This document shows, in pieces, positions 1 through 6,747 of a stretch of 40,508 bases of DNA. Origin of the DNA: Clostridiisalibacter paucivorans DSM 22131 (GTDB lineage Bacteria > Bacillota > Clostridia > Tissierellales > Clostridiisalibacteraceae); NCBI RefSeq assembly GCF_000620125.1, contig NZ_JHVL01000035.1, positions 1 through 40,508 on the forward strand, read 5' to 3'. Made by a program: the position numbers and the translations under genes. The notes below the pieces were generated by a model. It searched no databases, was not told the origin of the DNA, and worked only from the letters and a program-made list of their open reading frames with translations. Each line of letters starts with the position of its first letter. Position 1 is the first letter of the stretch.

Positions 1-1
1 C

Positions 2-217
2 AAATATCTTAGATATTACTTAATTGAAGCAGCAAACAGTGTAAAAAATCTTGTTCCAGACTACAAAGAGTATTACTACAAAAAATTTAGTGAAGTTAAG
101 ACCCATCAACACAAAAGAGCACTCGCGCTAACATCTCGTAAATTAGTACGCCTGATTTTTAGCTTGCTGACTAAAAATCAAATCTACTCCAATGATAAAG
201 TTGGGGAGATTCAATAA
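2..217 (+). CDS. IS110-family transposase, C-terminal fragment
   Basis: The window opens inside an open frame that runs to a TAA at 215-217, giving the last 71 residues of a protein. The peptide has the basic HKRALALTSRKLVRLIF segment followed by a short KNQIY tail, which I recognise as the end of IS110-family (DEDD/Transposase_20) recombinases. These enzymes move a circular IS intermediate and, in characterised members, are guided by a structured bridge RNA from a non-coding end of the element. The N-terminal DEDD domain and catalytic serine region lie off the left edge, so I cannot tell whether the copy is intact. It faces the convergent glycyl radical enzyme operon that ends at 374. Confidence 0.8.
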   Translation, partial: KYLRYYLIEAANSVKNLVPDYKEYYYKKFSEVKTHQHKRALALTSRKLVRLIFSLLTKNQIYSNDKVGEIQ

Positions 218-320
218 AATATGCTCTTAAATTAAACCTGTTTTTTTTGCTAAAAAACCTAGGTTCTATTAAAGTTGCCCTTTTTTAATCACTTCTTTTA
301 TTTTCTTTTAAAAATTCTCC
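218..320. other. Right flank of the IS110 element, with a hairpin
   Basis: This non-coding stretch follows the transposase stop. AACCT at 235-239 pairs with AGGTT at 261-265, enclosing T-rich and A-rich arms (241-248 and 252-257) that can extend the stem. It could be the transposase terminator, the element's right end or, if this is an IS1111-type member, part of a bridge RNA. No element boundary can be fixed from one end. Confidence 0.35.
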
Positions 321-350
321 TTGACATATTACCAGGTTGCTTTTTATAAA
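321..350 (+). promoter_or_regulatory. Candidate outward sigma-A promoter beside the IS110 end
   Basis: TTGACA at 321-326 and TATAAA at 345-350 are separated by 18 bp on the plus strand. No plus-strand gene follows, so a transcript would run antisense into the activase and glycyl radical enzyme genes. It may belong to the insertion element. This is a sequence match only. Confidence 0.35.
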
Positions 351-373
351 ATTATATATATTAAAAAATATAC

Positions 374-1150
374 CTATACTACCAACACATCCACTCCGAA
401 CTCTTTTTGTAATTTTAATGCAATATCTCTTAGCCTTTCCTTTGATGGAGGCTTCAGACCCTTAAGCTCATATTTTCTATTTAATTTTTCATACTTTCCT
501 TCTCCTAAAGGATGATAAGGAAGGAATTCTATCTTCTTTATGCCCACATTTTTGCAAAACTTGCTTGTATTGGCCAGGTTATTCCAGTCATCATTATGAC
601 CCGGTATGATTGGAATTCTAACAATTATATTTTTGTTCATTTTTGCCATTTTTCTAGCATTTTGAATAATTAGTTCATTAGAAACTCCAACAAATTGTTT
701 ATGTAGTTTAGAATCCATAACTTTTATATCAAGTAAGATCAGGTCTACTTTTTCAATAACCTTCCATAGAACATTCCACCGTTGAAATGCTGTAGTTTCA
801 ATAGCTACATGAATATTCCTTTTTTTAGCTTCACATACAAGGGCTTGTGCAAAATCTGGTTGCATAAGTGCCTCTCCTCCAGACAGAGTAATTCCTCCAT
901 TGGAACCCTCATAAAATACCTTGTCCCTAGAAGCTATATCTAGAATTTCACCTACAGTAGCTATACGTCCTATTTCCTTAGATTTCATAGTTTCTATCTC
1001 CATTTTTTGAGATTCTGGATTCGAACACCATTTACAACGAAGGGGACATCCCTTTAAAAATATAATTGTTCTAATGCCTGGTCCATCATGAAGACTATAA
1101 CGTTGTATATTATAAATTAATCCCTGTACTTTACTAGTTGGTTCTGTCAT
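374..1150 (-). CDS. Glycyl radical enzyme activase (radical SAM)
   Basis: This radical SAM enzyme should use SAM and a [4Fe-4S] cluster to abstract hydrogen from the active glycine of the enzyme encoded just upstream. The cluster motif C-x3-C-x2-C is in GCPLRCKWC (Cys35, 39 and 42 from the chosen start), and the SAM-binding GG-E motif is in TLSGGEA. The gene follows the GRE gene by 72 bp, so the two form an operon. I start it at the ATG ending at 1150 because GAGGTG sits 8 bases upstream; an in-frame ATG at 1171 would add seven residues but has a weak site. At about 258 residues it resembles pyruvate formate-lyase activase. It lacks the extra Cys-rich ferredoxin-like insert that most other GRE activases carry after the SAM cluster. 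Confidence 0.88.
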   Translation of the reverse strand: MTEPTSKVQGLIYNIQRYSLHDGPGIRTIIFLKGCPLRCKWCSNPESQKMEIETMKSKEIGRIATVGEILDIASRDKVFYEGSNGGITLSGGEALMQPDFAQALVCEAKKRNIHVAIETTAFQRWNVLWKVIEKVDLILLDIKVMDSKLHKQFVGVSNELIIQNARKMAKMNKNIIVRIPIIPGHNDDWNNLANTSKFCKNVGIKKIEFLPYHPLGEGKYEKLNRKYELKGLKPPSKERLRDIALKLQKEFGVDVLVV

Positions 1151-1243
1151 TTTTAACACCTCATAGTCCATTCACTGCATCTAAACAATTTTTATATAGC
1201 CACAGTGAATTATTATGCTTTTTAATATCATTATTTTTCTATG

Positions 1244-3661
1244 CTATACATATTGATGTTCTTCCCTATCTATAATGTCATCTTGTAATTCCTTGGCGAG
1301 TTCTACAAATCGTGCACTATAACCCGCAATACGAATAATAAGGTCACTATATTTTTGTGGATTTTTCTGTGCATCTCTCAATATTCTCCCATCTACAACA
1401 TTTATCTGTACTTCTTGTCCCTTCAATTCATCAAAATATATACTGACTAAATCTACTAATTTTTTTAAAGACTCTCTTTCTCCCATTGCATTTCTATTAA
1501 ATTTGAGATTCAATACATTTCCTTCAAGAATACGACTTTGATCTATTTTGCTAGCTGACAAAAGTACAGCTGTGGGACCTTCGCTATTACCTATATTAGA
1601 TGGTGACATAGAATCAGAAACAGGTACTGTTGCATTTCGTCCATCGGCAGTAGCACCTGTTTTCCATCCATGTGGAACAGTTCCTCCAAGGGTAAGTACC
1701 ATAGATGTATAAGGACGTCCATCAATATCCCTATGTTTTTCAATCTCATCAAAGAAAATATTTGTCATTTCCTTCATAACTTTATCTGCATAATCGTTGT
1801 CATTTCCATATTTAGGTGATTCAATCAATAGCTTACGAATTTCTTCTCCTCTAGCACATGAAAAATCTGTATCTAGAGCCTGTTTTAATTCCTTCATTGT
1901 AATAATCTTTTCGTCAAAAACTACTTTCTTTACAGCTGTCAAAGAATTAGCTGCTGTAGCTTCTCCAACATGCAAAATAGGTGTTGCTCCCCAAAGGGAT
2001 CCACCCCAGGTCATATCTTTTCCACTTTCAATACAACCTTCTATCAAGCTTGAAAGAAATAGATGGGGTGTGTATTCCCTTTGTATCATATCTACTACTG
2101 CTGCATTAATGACTTGATGCTTCACAAAATATGACATTTGTGTACTCACAGCCTTTAATACATCATTAAAATCTTTTAAATCCTCTGGTTCACCTGTATT
2201 AGGCCCAAGCTGATTACATGTTAATCTATCTACACCATTATTTAAGGCTAAATCTACAACCCGAGCTACATTTAAAAAACCACCATTTACTCTACCCTGA
2301 AATCCCTTTGGAGCAAGCTCCACGCATCCTACAATATTATAATCTCTAACTCGTTCAATAGGCATCTCTGGAAATGCTCTCTGTATAGCAGCCATACAAC
2401 CTTCATCACCAAACATAGCTGGCATTCCTGTGCCTAGTTTTATAATTTCTGCAACTCTTAATTTAAAATCATTTGGGGTATTTTTATGAAAACGAACTGT
2501 AAATTGGGGATTGGTTAGACGAACATGCCTTTGGCTGTTTAGCATTAAATAACTCAATTCATTAGTAGCATCCCTCCCCTCTGAAGTTTGTCCTCCCACA
2601 GTCAAATTTGGAGTCATTGGAAAACCAGGATGGATATGGATAGACTCACTATCCTGTACTTTAACAATTTCATTGAATTTTAGCCAAAGACAATCTAAAA
2701 GATCTTGGATTTGATCTATTGTGTAATGACCCTCATCTATATCTTTTTTATAATAAGGATATAAATATTGATCTAGTCTTCCTGGTGAAACAGAATCTCC
2801 ATTGGTTTCAGTTTGGATAATAATTTGCATAAAAGCTACAACCTGAATAGCATCCCATATATCCCTTGCTGGATTTTCTGGAACCCATGCACAAACATCA
2901 GAAATTTTCTCAAGTTCTTTTTTCCTTATAGGATTTTTCTCTTTATTAGCTAATTCTAAAGCCTTTCTAGCATAACGTCTCGCATAATTAATAACTGCAT
3001 CACAGCAAATAATAAGCCCTTCATAAAAAAGCTTTTTCTTTAATCCTTCATTACTTGTTATATCAAGACTAACAAGTTTCTTCTGGATTTCATCCTTTAT
3101 CCCTACAAGACCAACTTTAAGTAATTTATCAACTTGATAGGCCGTATGACCATAGCCATTTCTTTCAAAAAGATCTCGCGTAAATATATAGGCATCTCTA
3201 GCCTTCTTAGTTTCATCAGGCAACATTCCTCGATATTTATTATAGATGGTCTTATTACGCCAATAAGGAAAAATGCTTTTAAGATCTTCTTTTACCTTTT
3301 TAGGCACTATAAATGTATCCTGTTCTCTAGTTTCTAACATCACATCCAATTCTTCTTCTAACCATTCTATAGCAAATTCAGGGAAAACAGGTGCTGATCT
3401 CCTTCCATTGCTACCATGACTTCCTACGATTAATTCTCCATCCCAAATATTTTGAGTCATATTATCAAGAATCTTTTCTAATGCAAGTGCTCTTCTTGTG
3501 ATATTAGGCATATCTTCTGTATTCTTATATAGTTCAGTAACAAGCAAAGCCCTCTCACTACATAGAATAGGTTTAGAAGATACTATTTCTTCTCTCATTC
3601 TCCTTATACGGGAAGAAATAGGCTTATTGAAATCTTGCTCATTATATTTTAGAATAGTCAT
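1244..3661 (-). CDS. Glycyl radical enzyme, lyase/dehydratase type, substrate unknown
   Basis: This 805-residue protein is a complete glycyl radical enzyme. The PFL-like barrel carries the thiyl radical Cys446 in GCVE, and the C-terminal glycyl radical domain carries RIAGYSARF with Gly780. The Cys-Val-Glu motif, with Glu448 as probable base, is typical of the eliminase and decarboxylase branch (glycerol dehydratase, CutC, HypD, isethionate and sulfopropanediol lyases), not of true pyruvate formate-lyase, which has Cys-Cys. At residues 287-290 it reads NGDS, where glycerol-dehydratase-like enzymes as I remember them read NGHS. The residue after GCVE is Leu where many relatives have Pro. The substrate therefore cannot be assigned. 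No microcompartment shell genes are next to it. The gene has a good SD (AGAGGTGAAGGG) and a sigma-54 promoter upstream. Confidence 0.9.
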   Translation of the reverse strand: MTILKYNEQDFNKPISSRIRRMREEIVSSKPILCSERALLVTELYKNTEDMPNITRRALALEKILDNMTQNIWDGELIVGSHGSNGRRSAPVFPEFAIEWLEEELDVMLETREQDTFIVPKKVKEDLKSIFPYWRNKTIYNKYRGMLPDETKKARDAYIFTRDLFERNGYGHTAYQVDKLLKVGLVGIKDEIQKKLVSLDITSNEGLKKKLFYEGLIICCDAVINYARRYARKALELANKEKNPIRKKELEKISDVCAWVPENPARDIWDAIQVVAFMQIIIQTETNGDSVSPGRLDQYLYPYYKKDIDEGHYTIDQIQDLLDCLWLKFNEIVKVQDSESIHIHPGFPMTPNLTVGGQTSEGRDATNELSYLMLNSQRHVRLTNPQFTVRFHKNTPNDFKLRVAEIIKLGTGMPAMFGDEGCMAAIQRAFPEMPIERVRDYNIVGCVELAPKGFQGRVNGGFLNVARVVDLALNNGVDRLTCNQLGPNTGEPEDLKDFNDVLKAVSTQMSYFVKHQVINAAVVDMIQREYTPHLFLSSLIEGCIESGKDMTWGGSLWGATPILHVGEATAANSLTAVKKVVFDEKIITMKELKQALDTDFSCARGEEIRKLLIESPKYGNDNDYADKVMKEMTNIFFDEIEKHRDIDGRPYTSMVLTLGGTVPHGWKTGATADGRNATVPVSDSMSPSNIGNSEGPTAVLLSASKIDQSRILEGNVLNLKFNRNAMGERESLKKLVDLVSIYFDELKGQEVQINVVDGRILRDAQKNPQKYSDLIIRIAGYSARFVELAKELQDDIIDREEHQYV

Positions 3662-3749
3662 TTTAAACCCTTCACCTCTCTCTATTTATAACCACATATA
3701 ATATGTTTTTTTATTTTACCTCCTTTGATCTTAATTACTTATTATTTAT

Positions 3750-3765
3750 TGCAACTACTGTACCA
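3750..3765 (-). promoter_or_regulatory. Sigma-54 promoter of the GRE operon
   Basis: On the minus strand the sequence is TGGTACAGTAGTTGCA. It matches the -24/-12 consensus TGGYACRNNNNTTGCW at every specified base, with the GG (3763-3764) and GC (3751-3752) ten bases apart. It lies 89 bases upstream of the GRE start codon, so transcription should start near 3739. Sigma-54 promoters need an AAA+ enhancer-binding activator. No such gene lies in the window, although the region left of the IS110 end is not visible. Confidence 0.8.
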
Positions 3766-3896
3766 ATTTGTTTTTGTTCTTTGTTTTTGATAAATTGCTA
3801 GTTTTAAGTATTTCATATTCCTTTTTTTACATATAATGTCTCAAAAATTCTAATTATTCTTAATATAATGTGCTTTTTTACAGTTGAATCTCTCTC

Positions 3897-3934
3897 TAAA
3901 TCATTAATTAATGATTTATCTCATTTTTGAGATA
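3897..3934. promoter_or_regulatory. Candidate enhancer-binding-protein sites upstream of the sigma-54 promoter
   Basis: Two abutting inverted repeats lie 132-185 bp upstream of the -24/-12 promoter. The first is a perfect 22-bp palindrome at 3897-3918 built on CATTAATTAATG. The second is TATCTCA-N4-TGAGATA at 3917-3934. A further half-site, TGTCTCA, lies at 3838-3844 closer to the promoter. The distance is right for upstream activating sequences of a sigma-54 activator. Confidence 0.5.
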
Positions 3935-4000
3935 GCTTTCTAATTTGCAAGACACTTTTATTACTAAAACTAGATTAATTTGTTTTTATTACAAAAAATA

Positions 4001-4030
4001 AAAGGATTGGGTTTTGCCCAATCCTTTTTT
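4001..4030 (-). terminator. Terminator of the amino acid ABC operon
   Basis: An 11-bp perfect stem, AAAGGATTGGG (4001-4011) with its complement at 4017-4027, closes a 5-base loop. On the minus strand it is followed by TTTTATTTTTTG, so it ends the operon that stops at 4108. The T-run on the plus strand means it could work in both directions. The rest of 3662-4107 holds the GRE promoter region and no gene. Confidence 0.85.
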
Positions 4031-4107
4031 CATTCAACATAATTAATTTTTAAATATATACTAACATAGATATAGGACATAGCAACGAAATACTATGCCC
4101 TATCTAT

Positions 4108-4833
4108 CTACACTAAAATTTTTCCTAAAAAGTTCTGAGTCCTTTCATTTTTAGGATTATTAAATATTTCTTGCGGTGTTCCTTCTTCTACTATAATCCC
4201 ATCATCCATAAATAATACTCTGTCTGCAACTTCTTTAGCAAATCCCATTTCATGACTTACTATAACCATGGTCATACCCTCAGCTGCAAGCTCTTTCATA
4301 ACATCTAACACTTCTCCTACCATTTCAGGATCTAACGCCGATGTAGGTTCATCAAATAGCATAACATCTGGAGACATAGCCAATGCTCTAGCTATGGCTA
4401 TTCTCTGCTTTTGTCCTCCTGAAAGTTGATTTGGATAAGTATATGCCTTATCTTTAAGTCCTACCCTGTCTAAAAGACTCATAGCTATATCTTCTGCTTC
4501 TTTTTTATTCATTTTTTTCACCTTTTTAGGTCCTATTGTTATATTATCTATAACAGACATATGGGGAAAAAGATTGAATTGCTGAAATACCATTCCCATC
4601 TTTTGTCTTTGTTTATCTACATTGTTTTCTTCACTAGTGATAGATACTCCTTCAAATACTATCTCTCCACTAGTAGGTTGCTCTAAAAGATTTAGACATC
4701 TCAAAAACGTACTTTTACCTGAACCACTGGGACCTATGACACAAACAACTTCTCCCTTTTCTATATGATTATTTATGCCCTTTAAAACATGAAGTTCTCC
4801 AAATTTTTTATTGAGATCATAGACCTTAATCAC
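4108..4833 (-). CDS. Polar amino acid ABC transporter, ATP-binding protein
   Basis: This 241-residue ATPase powers uptake of a polar amino acid with the permease and binding protein encoded upstream. It has Walker [10 protein letters not shown] (about 34-42), the Q-loop [10 protein letters not shown], the signature LSGGQKQR, Walker [14 protein letters not shown] and the switch His in VSHEMGFA. Length and motifs are those of the GlnQ/HisP family. The start is GTG at 4831-4833 and overlaps the last codons of the permease gene by 8 bp, with AAAGGAGG about 12 bases upstream. Translational coupling is likely. Substrate specificity cannot be read from the ATPase. Confidence 0.93.
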   Translation of the reverse strand: MIKVYDLNKKFGELHVLKGINNHIEKGEVVCVIGPSGSGKSTFLRCLNLLEQPTSGEIVFEGVSITSEENNVDKQRQKMGMVFQQFNLFPHMSVIDNITIGPKKVKKMNKKEAEDIAMSLLDRVGLKDKAYTYPNQLSGGQKQRIAIARALAMSPDVMLFDEPTSALDPEMVGEVLDVMKELAAEGMTMVIVSHEMGFAKEVADRVLFMDDGIIVEEGTPQEIFNNPKNERTQNFLGKILV

Positions 4834-5467
4834 TGGCCTTCATCCTCCTTTCAACTATACCTAATCCCTTTGATAATGTGAACGTTAGTATAAAATATAG
4901 TATGGCTGCAACAACCAATGGAGCAAAAGGCTTAAATGTATTTCCCCTTATAGTATCTGCATTATACATAAGTTCTGGTACTCCGATAACTGATACTATA
5001 GCCGATTCCTTTATTACAGTTATAAATTCATTTCCCAATGCTGGTAATATATTTTTAAATGCCTGGGGGATAACTATATATCTCATTGTCATGCTCTGAC
5101 TCATTCCCAAAGATCTTGAAGCCTCTGTTTGCCCTTTATCTATAGCCTGTATTCCTGCCCTTATTATTTCTGCAACATATGCAGCACTATTGATACTAAG
5201 TGCCAATACCCCTGAAGGTATCTCGGGCAAGTTTAAAGGTAAACCATAATATATGATAAATACCTGAACCATTACAGGCGTTCCCCTTATAAATTCTATA
5301 TATGCAGTAGAAATCCCTTTTAATATTTTCTTATTTGATATTTTCATAAGGGCTAAAAATATTCCTAGAATAACTCCAAATAAAACCGATAAAAATGCAA
5401 TTAGTACTGTATTTTTTATACCCATTATATAAAACATATAGTATTTACTTAAAAACGACAAATCCAA
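4826..5467 (-). CDS. Polar amino acid ABC transporter, permease
   Basis: This 213-residue integral membrane protein of the HisM/GlnP type forms the channel, probably as a homodimer because only one permease gene is present. The N-terminal segment [19 protein letters not shown] is the usual first helix of the family. The EAA loop that contacts the ATPase is visible as [22 protein letters not shown]. The start is TTG at 5465-5467, with GAGGGGG about 10 bases upstream. The gene sits 37 bp after the binding-protein gene. Confidence 0.9.
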   Translation of the reverse strand: MDLSFLSKYYMFYIMGIKNTVLIAFLSVLFGVILGIFLALMKISNKKILKGISTAYIEFIRGTPVMVQVFIIYYGLPLNLPEIPSGVLALSINSAAYVAEIIRAGIQAIDKGQTEASRSLGMSQSMTMRYIVIPQAFKNILPALGNEFITVIKESAIVSVIGVPELMYNADTIRGNTFKPFAPLVVAAILYFILTFTLSKGLGIVERRMKASD

Positions 5468-5504
5468 TATATTCGACCCCCTCTATTGCCATGTATATTA
5501 ATTA

Positions 5505-6350
5505 TTAATCATTTTCTGACATTTCTGTAGCTTCAACAACAAACTTATTTATTAAGTCTTCATTATTTAATCTCTCTATCGTCTTATTTATTGCCTCTAC
5601 AAAGTCAGGATTGTCTTTGTTTACAGCCACAGCTGAACCGCCCTCTTGGTCTTGTAATCTTAAATCCATCAAACTTAAATCTTCGTTTTTATTAATATAG
5701 GCCTGTGCCACTGCCTCTTCAACAATTACTGCCTCAGCCCTTTTATTTTTAAGCTGCAATATTAAATCTGAAACCTTGCCCAATGCCTTTATTTCTGCAT
5801 CCTTTATATTTTCTCTAGCCAAATCCTCCTGTATAGCAGCCTTTTGGGCCCCTATAGCCTTTCCTGTTAAATCTTCTAATGTCTTATAAGTATCCTGATC
5901 TTCTACTCTTATTATTACACCATGTAAAGCATTATAATATATATCTGAAAAATCTACTTCTTCTCTTCTCTCTGGCTTGGGAGTCATTCCTGCTAAAATC
6001 ATATCTATTTTTCCTGTCTTTAATGCAGGTAATAATCCTTTGAATTGCATATCTTTTATCTCAAGTTCAACACCTAAATCTTTGGCAATTTCCTTGCCTA
6101 TTGATATATCAAAACCTACTATGGTATCTTTACCATCAATTTCTTTATGGAATTCATAAGGTGGATAATCAGCACAAGTTCCCAATACTAATTTGCCTCT
6201 CTCTTTAATTAATTCTAATTGACTTTTAGTATCTTCAGCATTTGAACTATCTGAAGAGGTATCTTCACTTTCTTGACCACATCCTGATAAAACTACGGTA
6301 AACATTAAAACTATTAATAATAAAATACTCGTTATCCTCTTTTTATACAT
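5505..6350 (-). CDS. Polar amino acid ABC transporter, substrate-binding lipoprotein
   Basis: This 281-residue extracellular family-3 solute-binding protein is the first gene of the importer operon. A basic N-terminus and hydrophobic stretch lead to the lipobox LSGC, so Cys24 should be lipidated and anchor the protein outside the membrane. A Ser/Asp/Glu-rich linker follows. The binding domain has the family pattern GTCADYPPYEF, GFDISIGKEIAKDLG and ILAGMTPKPERREEVDFSDIYY, where the acidic, Tyr and Arg residues normally hold the amino acid. The ATG has GGAGGG upstream and a good sigma-A promoter 32-60 bases away. Confidence 0.93.
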   Translation of the reverse strand: MYKKRITSILLLIVLMFTVVLSGCGQESEDTSSDSSNAEDTKSQLELIKERGKLVLGTCADYPPYEFHKEIDGKDTIVGFDISIGKEIAKDLGVELEIKDMQFKGLLPALKTGKIDMILAGMTPKPERREEVDFSDIYYNALHGVIIRVEDQDTYKTLEDLTGKAIGAQKAAIQEDLARENIKDAEIKALGKVSDLILQLKNKRAEAVIVEEAVAQAYINKNEDLSLMDLRLQDQEGGSAVAVNKDNPDFVEAINKTIERLNNEDLINKFVVEATEMSEND

Positions 6351-6381
6351 CTATAACCCTCCATTTTTTATTTCTTTTATT

Positions 6382-6410
6382 ATTATACATATATTAGCAT
6401 ATTTTTGCAA
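6382..6410 (-). promoter_or_regulatory. Sigma-A promoter of the amino acid ABC operon
   Basis: On the minus strand TTGCAA (6405-6410), a 17-bp spacer and TATAAT (6382-6387) lie just upstream of the binding-protein gene, leaving a short leader of about 25 bases. Confidence 0.75.
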
Positions 6411-6496
6411 TACCTTTTTTGTTTTTATTTAAAACAATATTGCTAATTCTTACTATCTAGTTGCATATGTTCTGACAACTTAATATTATAAACAAA

Positions 6497-6524
6497 CAAT
6501 CAATGTATATATATACATTGATTG
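6497..6524. repeat. Perfect 28-bp palindrome upstream of the ABC operon promoter
   Basis: The palindrome runs from CAATCAATG through an alternating TA core to CATTGATTG, with no mismatch and no loop. It lies 87 bp upstream of the -35 box. It has no T-run after it on the minus strand, so it looks more like a protein-binding site than a terminator. Confidence 0.6.
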
Positions 6525-6620
6525 CGTTAAAATATCCCTTTCATACTGTATAAACTATTTATAAAAAATAATCTTTACATTATGGGCTAACAATAATAAT
6601 TTATAAATTTAAAATAAAAA

Positions 6621-6693
6621 TAAATATAGTTAGTAGTACAAAAACAATATTAGTAAAGTTTCTACTAGTTGTTCCTACCACTAACTATATTTA
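6621..6693 (-). terminator. Long hairpin after the GGDEF-EAL gene
   Basis: A 14-bp perfect inverted repeat (TAAATATAGTTAGT at 6621-6634 with 6680-6693) encloses 45 bases, inside which AACAA/TTGTT-type arms can pair further. It starts 55 bp after the stop of the trpS/GGDEF-EAL operon. The following minus-strand sequence is T-rich (TTTATTTTTATTTT). It may be a terminator or a small structured RNA. Confidence 0.45.
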
Positions 6694-6747
6694 TATCGTT
6701 GAATAGACCCTATAAATTTTTTATATTTAAAATATCATTACTATTAT

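Noticed and set aside
1244-3661. Annotation as pyruvate formate-lyase
   Set aside because: The thiyl-radical site reads GCVE. Pyruvate formate-lyase has two adjacent Cys, so the protein belongs to the eliminase/decarboxylase side of the family.
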